Shown here: positions 1 through 13,800 of the stretch, piece by piece | Layout: each line of letters begins with the position of its first letter | How positions within the stretch are numbered: the first letter of the stretch is position 1 | Source: Ectocarpus siliculosus | Lineage: Eukaryota; Sar; Phaeophyceae; Ectocarpales; Ectocarpaceae | Direction of reading: 5' to 3' | Assembly (NCBI GenBank): GCA_000310025.1 | Contig: FN649728.1 | Coordinates: forward strand, 7,093,813 to 7,157,812 | DNA length: 64,000 bases | The notes under the pieces: generated by a model | What the model was told of the DNA's origin: nothing | The model's input: only the letters and a program-made list of their open reading frames with translations | Database searches by the model: none | Position numbers and translations under genes: made by a program

Positions 1-237
1 TGGAGCTTGGTCAGCACAACGGCAAGGTTCCCCAGCCAGCGGCCAAGGGTCGGGTGCAACAAGGGTGTGGTTGCAACAAGTACGAGAGGCTGTATCAAGA
101 CTTCGACCGACTTTCGCCCTACATATCTACGACGCTGTGTTCTGTGACAAACCGATCGGCTGTCTGTTACCCAAGCTGCCCTGGGGATGGTGGTAGCAAC
201 CCGTTGAAATCATGTGCGGATGATGTTTCGGACAAAC
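1..237 (-). other. Dynein intron, truncated by the window edge
   Basis: Begins at the AG|gtttgt donor at 237. The conserved continuation of AAA5 was looked for in all three minus-strand frames and not found. Confidence 0.7.
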
Positions 238-1881
238 CTTGTGACCGTGAAGTTGACCTCGCACACCAGCGCGCTTGCGTCCGGTGGAAGCTCTGGTTTA
301 GGGTTTCTCGTCACCATGAAGAGTCGGAAGTTCTCGTTGTAGTCCATGAGCTGGAGATGGTTGACGTCCCCAGCGGGTAGGGCAAGGGGGGGGCTGTCAT
401 GCGTCGGGAATCGCAAACTGAAGATGGCTTTAGACATCGAACGAAAAGACGTAGGGATCCAATATGTTTGTGCTGCCATGGAAAATGAAAATTTCGGTCG
501 GCGTTTTCAACCTGCCCGCTAAACACAAACTACAGCACCGTCCACTACCTTCGCTAGTCTTACCCACTGCGGGTAGTCTTCGCGATGAGTCCTCCTTTGC
601 GAATGATTTTCGTCGTCGTTCACAGGATTGTTGGAACGTTTGGCATGTGTCGCTCACGACACATCGTTTCGTGTCATTCGTCGCATTCATGTCTATGACG
701 GGGACCGTCCTGATCAGCCCAGCCAAACGTATGATACTCCTCAACGTTGAGAAGCCTCAGCCTAACCGCCCATTCCGTCGCTGGTCACCGGCTTCCTCAC
801 CTTATCCCCGACCTGCACGACATAGCGAGGCCCTTGGTGCACGAGATCCTGCCGTATCAACGGGTAAAGCATGGGCTCCACCCCGTCACACTCCAGCACA
901 AGCAACGTCTTTCCGAACCTCACCGACAGCTCCACCCTCGAGGTAAAACGTGCGTCGGCCGCGGAGACTACTTCCAGAGGCCGGCTCGCGTCCTGCGCAA
1001 GTAGCAACGGGAAGCGTATTCAGCAACAACGATCGATTCCGTTTGTTGTGCTTGATGCCTTGTGTTGTGTACAGCTCTCCTTCTACCATTGACCAGCACA
1101 GTACAAAACCTCCCACGGTCACATTGGAGTTGCGGCAATTTGTGTAGTTCGTACCATAGCCTTGACCACAGAACAAGGCTGTGCCTTATATCTTGCCATT
1201 CCCTAGTATCTGGAATGAGTACTACGGTGGCCATGCATTACACTTCTGCCATATCGACACACCTTTGCCAGGAAAGACTGCAACCAGGCGGTACACGCGT
1301 TGGCAGGGTCGATGATGAAGGGCACCCGCCCAGGGCTGTTTGCCAGTACCAGAGCGTTCTCCTGTGCAGCATTTGGAGGGGGTCAAAGAGAAACCCAATT
1401 AGGTTGAGGACGTTTGGCGGTCGTGAAGAAGTCGACAGCTCCCTTCCTGGGGTCTTGGGTGCGTCACTCAGAGTGTTGTCCGTGTGGTTTTGGGGGGGAC
1501 GGCATTGGACGAGGGGAGCGACCATGCGTTTCACTTGGAAGGTTGTCCTTGAGTATTTCTTTGCGCTACTGCTTCCAGTTTGAATATGTTGTGACCACGT
1601 GTTTTCTTGGCGTCAACCTACACCTAGCGGTATACCTGTGCGTATCAGCGGGGCCACACAAGAACAAGGTCGAACGAAGTTCGTTCGGGTTACCGGTGCA
1701 TTCTCATCATTTTTTTTCTGGCCTTCTCACCTGGCTCAGGTCATCTGCAGGGAGCCCCTCGCCTTTCCAAACCAACAGCTGTGATTCTGTGGACATCAGA
1801 CCGCGGAAGGAGAACCCAGGCGGTAGACCTAGTGCCTCCGACCAAAGCTCCAACATGGCTTTCCGGGTGTTCTCCGGGTGT
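238..1881 (-). CDS. DYNC2H1: Dynein 2 heavy chain, AAA5 exons; gene runs off the left edge
   Basis: Exons at 1731-1881, 1263-1361, 801-992 and 238-350. Anchors: [95 protein letters not shown] and [17 protein letters not shown]. The last visible exon ends in phase 2 with an AG|gt donor at 237. The expected continuation (the conserved GLxxQLL segment leading to AAA6) was not seen in 1-237, which therefore reads as intron. AAA6 and the C-terminal domain are outside the window. Confidence 0.94.
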
Positions 1882-4800
1882 CTGCGATTATCACGGAAAC
1901 AACAGGCGTAGACTACACGGCGTTAGCTCCCTCTGCGCCAGGGTTAAGATTACGAGCAACAACGTGGAAATGTGTGTCGCCGCTGTAGAACGTTTGCGCT
2001 TCCCACCGCCAGAAGACGAACTTCTGGAATATCGAAATAGATACTTGGATACGATGAAAGTCGGCAGGATGTCGAATATGAACTGCCCGTAGTTGGAAGA
2101 ACCTGCCCTCTTCGGTTATACCCGCAACTGCATAATCATACGTTCATGAAGTGCGCATAAATCACGGTAAACGTACAGTCAACGGCCCCAATGCATCTCT
2201 CAAAACAGTGTAGGTGTCTTCTCGAATCGAAACTGACCTTTCGAAGACTATGTATCCCCCACCTCCTATTGATATGAGGCAACCGGCTGTTCATTGTTTG
2301 CTCGGATGCAGATCTGCACCACAAGTCGTCGCTATCTTCTTGAATGCTTGGATCTGCAGCTATTCATGGCACGGTGTCGGTCTGCCGTGGCTTTAGGGTC
2401 AGAAGAACGCCTTCGAGGCAAAGCTCGCCTTAACCGAGCTACCCAGCTACCTGCGTCCACATCAAATACAATCCGCCATCATGCGCTAGATTTCACACCA
2501 CGACGGGGCACTTGTGTCTCTTGTCCATCCTACCTGACAAGGTACGTGGCGAAGCCAGCTGCCAGCAGCATCTTGAGGGGCAGCGTCGCTAGCGCGTCGG
2601 CGAGCGACATGGCTTGGTCCTGCCATCGCTGTTGCTCCCCTCCGAGCTGCGACACCAGCCGTTGCGCCTTAGTCAGGATCCCCTGGGCCCGTTCCAACCC
2701 AGCACGAAGCGTCTCCGCCTCCCTCGTCCTGCCACCAGTGAACGCGCGGGGGCGTCCAAGAATAAGTTGCATAGAGATATTCATTTGACCCTCGACCACC
2801 CACCTCTTTTCGACGGAGCCACTTTCATTGGCCTGCGCTAAGGGAAAGACGGCTAGCAACGCAATAACCCTACGCAGGCTTGGCAGAGCCCGTTTCCTGA
2901 GTCTGTCTGTTTTCATTCAGTGATGGAGTTCCGGTGCTGTGGCGTGTCTATCAACTTTGTTCCTAGTTGTATCCGGTTGTCAGCCCGTTCGAGTCTGTTT
3001 GCCGCGATCTTCAGGCGGCCTCTTCAACGTACTGCATGCATTGGTTGCGTACGAAAAGCGCAACTTTACGGGAGCTTGTCCTAGAACCAACGAGAATCAT
3101 GATGCAACCATGCCTCTTTGGTATTTTCGTCCTTCGGCTAGAGGTTGCGATGCTTCAGCCAAACACCGAAAGGATCAGTAACGCCTCCGCACGCCGTACA
3201 CCATCAAATTCACGCCTCAAGGCTAGGGGACCTCGTGCTGGGCAAGGGGGACACACCCCTTTCAGGCCAGGATCGCAAAGGCGGGTAGGTTGGTGGAGGC
3301 ACGCACGCGTTGGGATATCAAGCCTTACCGCTGGGCGAACTCTTCTTTCAGCTGTGCCGCCTTGCGGTCGATTGCCGCTAGCTCTTCCTCGCACTGCGTC
3401 AGCCTTCATGATCAAGGGAAGAACGGCAACGAAAGCATAAGACAGTCGACAAACGTGGTGAGGTCGTCGGGTGTGGTGCGGCACAACACGGGACAAACAC
3501 GCCGCAGCGGCAACAACAGCCAAAATATTCCTCACGGAGCCAAACCTGGGGTGAGACGGGGATCTGTCATATCCGCAGCACTTGAATTGTGGCCCACGAC
3601 AATAGCATATCGGAAGTCGTATTGAAATTGGTGTAAGTACATTGGCGATCGTTGGTTCTTGCGGTTCGCCTTCGTTGCATGTACCGGAGAAGCACCCCAA
3701 ACCCGCTACCCTGTGAAGACTGAGCTTTTCGTAAACCTTCAGCTTCGCCGGTGCCCAGGCCGACCTACAGATGAGCCAAACCTGACCTGGTCATTCAAAC
3801 CCTCTACGGTAGCACCCTCAAGTCTGTCTGAGAACGTGAATCCAAACTGGCGGCAACGGTTCACAGTACAAAATTGTACTCGTCAAGGGATGCCCCTCAG
3901 AATCGATTGAGTACTTCGTATTGTGAGCAAGCTGGTGAAAGGAGGGAACAAGCAACAAATACGACGAGAGTCAGTGAAACATTCAGGTATCTCATACCTT
4001 TCTTGGTCTGTTCGCACTCCCTTTGTTTCAGAACTTTTCAATCGACCTCTGGCAACATGGAACCTACTGTAGCACGCCGACGCCATCGTTTTGGACCGCC
4101 TAGAGTCTTGCGACAACGCTTCTCTCTATGGCGACCGAAAGCCTTCCGTTAAAAGAAACACAAACGGATATTGTCGCGTCACCTGGCCTGCGACTTGTCC
4201 AATGCAGCTACTGCCTCATGAAGCTCCTCTTCCAACGGCTGGATCTTTTCCAAGATGGTAGAATACCTGGTCCCAGATTCGCACAGCCGCGTGGAGGCAG
4301 AGGAGGATTTTTTAGAATTTGCAAGGGTGACCTCTTATCAAGCAGATGCCATACAACGTCTTGGCAACTCCACCGAGGCAAAGTCCAGTGGCTGATCCAA
4401 GAGCATTATTTCGAGTCCGGTATATGCCCCGGGTGGACCTCCGGTTTGGTGGACCTCGATTCAATCACATGCAGCCCTGGCCACGCCGCTGCAGTACACG
4501 GCGGCCATGCCGGCGTTCAAGACACCATGCCAAACTGTGCTGCCCAAACGCGAATGCCGCGTCCTCTGGCTCTGGGAAGTTCAACAAGATTGTTATTCCA
4601 ATTCATCGTATTGTTTTCTCACTTGATGTTGGCCTTGACCCATGTTGCGAGGGGAGCAGCGGCAACGCTGACGCGGTAGATGTTGGCGTGCTCAAAGCTG
4701 GCTGACTTCTGAGTCAAGAGCTTGGTAACCTAAAAAAATCAAAATGAAAATCGGCCGAAAGATCGCCACCCATCAACTATCTCTATTGCCAATTGTATGA

Positions 4801-7800
4801 CGTTCGCACGCTTGGAATGTAGACGTTAAACGGAGGAAAGTCTTTTCCGCGTGCATTTTCGATTTTTTCGCGCTTGTTTGGGCAACGTGTAGATTGTCTT
4901 GAGACCACCTTTTCAACGTTGTACAAATGCTTGCCGTCTTGAGCGTGGATATGCTGCCTGAAAAAAGGAAATATTGGTACGGGCCTTTTCCTTTCCTGCC
5001 GCTGCACTGCCCTGGAGGCTACCCTATGTTGAGAGCGTCAACCATTTCGAGTTTTTGCTCTCTTTGTTCAGCCAGGATGGACAAAGACGAGGAGTCAATT
5101 TCGAAGCCTCTCAGCAACTTACGGGGTGAGCTGAAAGTCGAGCCTCTCCTTCACAGGCTAAGAGGCTTTTGTACACTCCAAGTTGACCGTACGGTTTTTC
5201 GTTGACAACCATGGCTCGCTCTCTCCCTCAGCCCATAACATGCGTGTCTCGAGTGCGTTTATAATCATTTCGAGTGTTTACGGCATGCGTCCCGTTTCTG
5301 TCGCCCCTACGCGGGATTCATCGAAGTGTTACCTTTGCACGAAGCTGAGGATCGATGCGGCGGGCATCAAAATTAAGAATGTCTTCTTTCACGCCACGAT
5401 TGCCGAGAAACTTTTTCATGGAAAGCCACGACGTGTCACGAATACCCAGCAGCATGAGGACAGCCCCCAATACGTCAGCGATTGGCTCCGGTGGCATCTT
5501 GAGCGACCTGGCAACCGGATGCAGCAGCATGGTGTGGGATACTCAGCATTTTTGGACTTGCCAAAAAGTAAAATACCGCCTTCGTGATTGACGGGAGCAC
5601 TTCGCTCGTGAGAACAGTTGGCGAAAAGTGTAAGATAAGAGTTGATGTGCGACTTTGTAGAACCTAATGAAGTCACTGCCTGACCGGGGTCCAGGCGAGG
5701 AAAAACGTCACCGCACTGGGAGGGGCCTGATCCAATGTTTTGGGCAGAAACAGGTGCGAGACCGGAGAAAAGGCAACGGCCAAATTCAATGACCTGTCAA
5801 GACGAACGTCTTTCCCCTGGGATGGAAACCTCAGAAAAGCGAAAACATGTTTCGCGCATAATTTAGGAAATAGTTGGTCTAGCCAACGACAGTAGACTCG
5901 ACCTGAAGAATGGGCCATCAACCCGAAACTACCACCACAAGAGCACGAGGACCCAAGAGTCATCCTTGAACTCGCCTTATTTCGTTGATGTGGTCGGACT
6001 TGATCTGTCCGACCGCTTGCTTGGCGCTGTCCAAGACCGGTTGGATGTGGCTCAGTTCCTGGCGGGTATCAGATCAGCGACACGGTAATTCATACAAGTC
6101 GAAACCCCACACTTCACGCCTGATGCTCACGAAAAGGAAATTGGGTATCGAAACGTCTTGCCAACTTGGTACGGACAGAGTCCTGCTTGAAGAAAATGAA
6201 GCTATGCCCGAAAACGACGCTAAGCACGCGGTGCTGCCACATGTTCGCAAAGATTGTCTACCGGAAAGGTGTACAAGTACTACGTTAGCGGTTCATCGTT
6301 CACCCAGTATCAGTGGGATATATGTGGTTTTGAGCGTGTAGCTGAAAGGCTGATAAGTCAACGCTCGGCCCCAAACATACATCGACACCGCCTCAGGCGG
6401 CCGCGACCAGTAACCCCGCTCACGTCGATCTCCCGGTGAAGGATATTCTAGCCACCTTTCCGCGTCCAACAACCCTACCTCCTAACCCACAATCAAAATT
6501 TACCTGTTCAATGTCGCCCTTACGGCCTTGAGTGGCCTTTTCGTTGACGGCGAGATCTTCCTTGAGCCTCTCCGTTTCTCCTTTACGAAGACTTGCTTCT
6601 GAGAGGGCCGTCGCGATCTGTTCCATGGCACTGTCCGCAGCCACCTGTTGTAGCGATCACGGTTGTTTCGCACTTGAGCACAGTTCCACTTGGAAATATT
6701 GATGTCGTTTCACGCAGGACAGACAGGAATGCACCGTTCTTGTCTGTTTGGTGGTGTGATCAGGCAAAGGGATAATTTATTTCACGTTCGCGAGCTTAAG
6801 CCATCCGGGAGGATGTCGAATTGCTGTTGGAGCAGGTTTTTTCGCATCTAATGGCAGACGTTCTGACGGTTTCATCTTGTGTCGAAGATGTACTCGAACC
6901 TATCTGGATGGAAGCATATGGCGCTGCCCTTGCACCTGAGCTGTTTGGAGTTCCTTTTTCTTTTTCTCAGCGTTTTTGCTGAGGTCATCCACGGTCGACG
7001 ATGCCTCCTCTAGCTTGCTCAGACCCGCTGTTAGGTGTCCCAGCTCCTCTCGCAAAGACCCCTGCCAACATGGTGGGTTAGCATATTTCGCGGTAGTCCG
7101 GGAAGAGGATGTTGTCAACGGGAAGGTGATCGGTTACCTATAGCCCGTCGGTGCCAGCTGATACCGTTTGCAACGCCGAGGCAACCGGTTATGGCATGCC
7201 AGTCGAGTCGAGTAGACTTCGGCAAGCGTTTCCAACAAAGAAGGGTTGCAACTGCTGCGCGGCATCCTTCGTGGTTTGAGCATTATTTTCACCTTTTTTG
7301 ATTCGTGCATGTCAAACCAGCTCCTCAAGAACGACACGTACTCCTTGGGAGTAGCCGACGCGGAGGACGAAGTCTTCCCCACCGCCCCGCTATCCCGCCC
7401 TCCTCCTCCTCCGGCTCCGGATGCTGGCGTTGTTGCTCCCGTAGTGTCTGTGCCCACCATGCCGCTCTCCGAGCACGACTCGTGCATCTCTACGATCTTG
7501 TCCGCGAGGGCATCTCCCAAGAGGCCTGGGTGGGATTTTGTTTTGGAAATGCCGAGACACGTTCCACGTTTCTTCGATTGCGTTGGTGTGGTTCGAATGT
7601 GGATGGTGTGTTTCCAACCAAAATTCAGCGCCCATATATGAAACCATGTGCTGTGTGTGACAACGGGTCGCCCGTTAGTGGACAACCAAGACGCGTGCCC
7701 GAAGTACCATTCACCACATTAGCTGCGACGTGATAAACGATAGAGATACGACGTCTAGCGTTGTAAGGGCGACCTGAGGATCTGTGTGGTCTCAATCTGG

Positions 7801-10800
7801 TAGTGCGAACCGTCCCTAGCATCAACCTGAGTTTCGGCAAGCATCGTGATAGATTGGTAAAGAAAATTGCGATAAAGTGGTCTCAGATCCCGCCTTTGCT
7901 GCTATCGGCTAGAGGACGCATATCGCAACCGACGCTGTGTTTGACGTATGGCTGATACACATCCCTGCAGAGCTAAGGGGTTATTCCTGGACGCAATGGG
8001 TATGGCAGGTACCTGGTGGGCTATGCGCTGCTCTTCTCCCGCTGTCGTTACGCCTCCTACTGCCCCCGGCGCTCTTGCTGTCTCCTGCGGTCTTGCTCTC
8101 TCCTCGGGCAGCGCTCTTCCGTTCCCCTCCTTTAGACTCCGCCGCGTCCTCATCGTAGTGATCCCTGTTTAGTATTAGATTCCGCTACTATGTATTTGTT
8201 TTTTCATTGAAACTCTTCCCTTCTTTGTGAATCTTCTGCGGGGTACTCCCAACAGTACGCATTCCAATTTTTCGTTCCTCTGATTATGAAAAATATGCTG
8301 GTCTACGTCACCTTCCATCACATGTATAATGTGGTACCTTTGCTTCGCCTCTTGCCGGCCATCGAAGTCGTCCAAGCTGTTCTCGTCGGTGTCCCGCCCC
8401 TCCAATAGATCGCTCACCCCCTCGATCATTCTGGCGAAAAAAGGTGAGTCCACAAGAAAATTGTGGTGCAGGTGATGCCAAAGCTGACAGGATATGTGTG
8501 ACATCTTCTACCCGACATCCGGCATCTACCTAGTGCGGCATGCTTGTTTCCCACCGTAGATAGAAAATATTAACGTGCTGTAGCGTTTGACTTGCCCTTG
8601 GGACAGCCCATTGATTCTAGCTCTACTGAGAGCGCGTCAGTAGGGCTTGCGTGACCCCATGTGATAGAGGACGGCAACAACATCGAAACACCCTCCAGGG
8701 ATACGATGCGGAGATTACCACACTTCTCGACGTTGCACGGTCCGATGGTTTCGTTTGTCACCTGGGGACGAGGCGCAAGCTCGTACGTCGCCATTGCCCA
8801 AACCATAAGCAGGTGCACCGGTTGTACAGGGCCGGATTCGACTCGCAACGGACCGCAAATCGCGGGTTGGTGGGGTCCTGGTCGGCCCGGCACAATAAAG
8901 AACGCAAGAGGTTGTGAGGGTGCGGACATGCAACGACACCGCATGGAACGGGGTTACGCACACTGGTAGAAATAACGTGCAACATTGATACCGCATGAAT
9001 ACGATGTTTGGAATACAAACGCTGGACCTGACCGCTTACCATGCACAGGGCCACGTGCAAGTTCTTCTGCACCCGGCTGACGAAAAAGTCGTAGGTCGTC
9101 TTGTGGTTCCCGTCCTCTCTCATTTGCTCTTTCAAAGGTGCCAACAGGGGCTCCAGTTCCTCCTGGCTGTGCAGCCCCGGCACTTCCCCTGTTGGAAACG
9201 TAGGCAGTCAAGTCCCCCACGTTGGTGGTTTAGCGGTTTCGATAGGCGTGATCGTGGTGGTGATTTCTATCGATGCACCTAGCATCACGTAAGGCTCACT
9301 CAGCCACTCATCCTGGACACGCATGCCATCGAAGAAATAACACACGGCCCCAACTACCCGTGTGGTTTTGGGGCACGCCTCATGTGCAACGTGTCGTTTT
9401 CGTATGTCGGGGTGTTGTTCTCAACATTTCCTGGAACTGGTATTCGGAAACCTCCGCGCAACGGGCTTGTTCCGCAAGACTGGGAGGTAGATCGTGCCGG
9501 GAAATTGATCTGCTGGGCGCCTCGCTCCCCTCACCCGCGCTGAGAAGAGAGTTTATCGTCTCCAGAATGTCGTCCGAGGTGACGTGATGGTCTTCGATCA
9601 AGAGCACAGATGGCTGGCCCTCCACCCCGGACGCTTGCATCGCGGACTTGAGCACCGTTTCGAGCTGGCCCAAGCCGAAACCTCTCGTTACCGCCGGGGT
9701 GAACAAGCCGCATCCCTGCATGTACGCGGCTAGAACCTGGGCGCATCGCGGTAGACATTCGTATCCGTATATAAAATAGGTTGTTCTCTTGTAGTCTAAG
9801 AAAATGTTCTTCGTGTACGTTTTTTCCATCAGGGTGAGCATCTGTGTCCTGCCTTGGGGCGAAAATGCTGCGTCGGTTTTCGCTCCAGGTGGGTGACAAA
9901 TTTGGTGGCAGGAGTGATTCGCGGCATCGTTTCACGCGCACGACGTGTGCTACGAAGAACAAGCGACGGTTGCTGGAACAAGCAACATGATGTCTTCGGG
10001 ATTGGTCGTTTGGCTCAGGAGCGCCCGTCAACTACAAAACAATCCCTCCATCGCCACTACCACGTACGTTTTTCCATGAGTGCATGAGTGACACGCCGAC
10101 TTGACGGCCCTACAAAACTGATTGTCTCAGCCACCAGCACGTCTCTAAAATTGACAAACCACCCCTTTTGCCCGGCCTCGTCCTACCGAGCCTGCCCGGT
10201 CTTAGTCCGTGGTCACACACGCCGACCGTTTTGAGTAGGACCGGCACATGTCAAGCCACAAAACACGGACCGTCATTAGAAAACTTCGATGTGGAGGCCA
10301 CTACGTCCACAACCGACAGCGTGCACCGCAACACGTTTGTCGTACCGTGGCCTCCCGTCTTCCCACCCCGCTGCGACCGACTAGAAGAAGGTGCTCGCCC
10401 TGACCGCTCAGAACACGATCCACACGCGCAATCTGTAGGAAGCAAGGGATCCACGAAGTATACTTTGGGAGAGCGCTCCACAGGGGGGCGGGCGTGTTCG
10501 TGATGGGTTGAAGAATCCAGGGAGGTAATGTTCTCTTTAAGCGGCGTCGGGCATTCGCGCTCCCGATCCGTTGATTTTAACCATCGGCCGAGAACAAGCA
10601 AGGTGTCCAGTCGATGTGGATATGAGTCTGAGTCTGGCCTCCACGCAAGCAGCCTCTGTCCGAGCATGAAAATCACCCACCGGCCGTCGAAGCGATGCTA
10701 GTGTACTATCTTAGGAGCACCAAGGCCAAAGCAAAAGTGCAACCGATTGGTCGACAACGTTGTCACCGAACCTACCCACGCCATCATTCATACCACCGAC

Positions 10801-13800
10801 ACACCAACGAACACCCAGCCACTGTGCATACACGTGCCCGGTTTGGTTTGGTCACCTGGTCGAGAACCTCCGGGAAAAGGAGCATGTGCAGGTCCCTCTC
10901 CTCTCTTTCGAAATACACGAGGCCTTGCTTGACAGCATCCTTGAGCCGCTCCTGGTCCAACCGCTTCAGCACCTGCTCGGCCGCACAACCCTTGCCAGGA
11001 AGCCACCGTGAAACAACGAGAAAGACCGGAGCACGTTGTTTTTGCACTTAATGCGAAACGGGTCGACCGCCGTAGCAACCCGCGCGTGGTGGTTTTCAAG
11101 TAGTGGAATGGTGTAAGCGCCTCTCTTGCGTTCGCTACAACGCCTGTTCTGTCGCTAACGGCGGCATTTGGTGAACAACCCGCACGTAGCAGGAGCGATT
11201 CACGGCGTTCGGGTAGTCAACAAAAGCGATAACAGCAACAACAGTGACAGATCACAACAACAGCAGCTTGAGTGGCAAAGGCTGTCATTCGTTTGTGTCG
11301 TTAGTGCTACCTCTAGGTCCTGCTCTTCCGAAGTGGCTCCGGCGTGTCGCACTCCTTCCCCGAGAGTTGTGAAGTAGATCTGATCCAACAAGAGGAGAAA
11401 CGAAAGAGACAACCGAACACCGAGCCAAACATTTCGTATAGATTGGTTTCGTTGTCAAGAGGACCAATCGAGACGGCAACGCAACACACGCTGTCACTAC
11501 AACGTTTTCCAGAGTACCCCTGACTTCTAAAGAGAGGAGCCGAATGAGGAATAGACATCTCTTAGGCGGCAAGCTAGGACACAGGGATAGATGCCTAAAC
11601 GTATTCTCAGGGGTCGAAGGTTGCCGAAGGTTGCCGAAGGTTGCCGAAGGCACGTTCACCGGTTGGGACTTCCGATTATCTCCGCTCGCACCCTCTCGGC
11701 GAGCAACGGCCGCCGCTATGGCTTTGAGCCTATTTTTGCGAAAACATTGAGGAAATTGTTCGGGGGCAGTAGTTGGAACCGAAGACTGGCGCCACAAATG
11801 CATGCGTTGTCCCGACACCCACCCCGGTGAGGTCAGCGGTGTGCCCCCACACGGATCGGAGCTGGGCGTTGAGCATCCCGTCGAATCTCGTCCTTGAATC
11901 GGAGTCGGCAAGCCGATCGCGAAAGAGCCGTTGAGCCTGGGTTGGATGCAATCATAAAGCATGCGCGATGATTGAGTTACTCGCGCTCAGTCGGTTACCG
12001 AAATCGGTGCGCATGGGAAGATATTGGTTCAGCGAGAACGTTGGCCGGCACCGTTACCACGACGCGAGATGTCCGTATCAGTGACGGTTGGTCTGAGACG
12101 GCGGACGCAAACGTCAGCGTTCAAGCAGTTTTGGGCACCCTTTGGTAACGCCGAAACGGCACAATGACTGGAGTGCTATTGAATGAGCGAACGAGTGAAA
12201 CGTCTTCGTTCCTCCCCGTTTATGCGGACAACCGTGAGCATTAGACAGGCTGTCATGAGTGTGCTTAAAATACCAAGCGCGACAAAGCGGTTGCATGGAG
12301 TAGTCGTGGGGATGGTGCCGATTCACTGACAAACCGCAATACACGAGCATGAACCATCTCTGGCGATGATGGAGAGAGGGTATTGGGAGGCACAGAAGGA
12401 CGTGTCGTCCAGCGAATGGAAAATTGAATGCTGTGTACTCCCTCCAAATTCGCGATTCCGATAGGGCGAGGGTATGCACACGTTTCCTCACCTCATACGC
12501 CACGCAGTCCAACACTTGTTCGCTGTTCAGCTCGTACCGTAGCAGCCCCCGCACCCATGCGGTTAGGTCACGTGGGGTCAGAAGGTAGTGCCGATGCTCG
12601 TCCACCGAAAACCTTCCCTTGACCTAACGGGGTGGAAGCGAAGATGGCAGTAGAAAACATTGGGCTAACTGGCCCGTTGGCACGCTCTAGGGCTTCGAAC
12701 AGATAGAAAACATTTTCATGAAGTGCCCCGGCCCTAGAGAATACTGGTCATCCGCGCAAGAGTTCAACCATTTGTCCTGGAATGCGCGCCTACTTTGGCT
12801 GAGTCCGTGATTGTTCTGGCTGAACAGCATGCTGTTTTTTTCGACCCTAGGGGTCTAACTCCAGATCTGAACGGACCCTTCATACCATGAACTGTTCCTT
12901 GCTCGGCAATATATACTGCTCGCATGCGTTGGAACACACTTTCCGGTGTGTGCTCACCTGATCGTATAGATCGACCATCATCTTGGAGAGCTTGTCCCTT
13001 TCGGATGGCCTGCTCCATCTTAAATCGAATATAACGGACCATAAACGTAATTCGCAACAGAGGGCGGAAAGTTGGCAAACGACCCTCGTCATTGCGCAAC
13101 TGAACACAAGAAGTGCGAACAGCATCGGATACTGTGCGTGAATCGGACCAACAGTGATTCACCGCAAAATTGCCTCACTGAGTCACACGTGCTAGATGAT
13201 GGGTCGCATAGGAAGGTACTGAGAAAGATGAACCATGCAACAAGCCGCTGCCGCCCGCAGAAGGGACAAAACGACGTAAAGCTGTCTACCGCGGTCCGGC
13301 CGGGCCCTTTTCGCCTTCACCTCGCCCTTACCTCGCATCTGTAGACCCTGTGCCCAGTGCCTTCCCCAAGAACGCAGAGTAGACGGAGCACAGCTCGCTC
13401 CCATCGGGATAGTCAAGCACGCCGATCCTTACCGTGGCCGTGAACCGCGATGACAGTGGGTGCCGCCCCACCGTTGTAGCCGCGTTCATCGAGGCGACCA
13501 GCTGGGTGGGGTAGTGGGGCGATAGGTCGAGAGACCACGAACCAACCGGGCGTCATCCAAGAGTTGAATTGACAAACAGCAGTGTGCGGCGTGTGTCAGG
13601 CTGGTGGTTCTGTGGAAAATGAGGGAATCGTCTTCGACAGGTGTTCGGGAGACGGGACCTTTAAAAACGTGAACCCCTCCCTTTTCTACGGGCCGTTTTC
13701 TTGCTACGCAGCAAGAAGCAGCATAGTACCCTCAATACCAGTATCGACATCACCGGGTTCCCCTGCAACGGTGAAAATCTGGCACCACGCCTTGCGTGTG

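Noticed and set aside
5029-5140. Candidate stalk exon with [13 protein letters not shown]
   Set aside because: Exons 5333-5507 and 4623-4729 join in phase with LRAK to VTKLLTQ as in the family, so it is intron sequence.
11285-11962. Minus-strand open frame of 225 codons
   Set aside because: It overlaps the true AAA3 exon (11823-11936) in another frame and shows no family resemblance.
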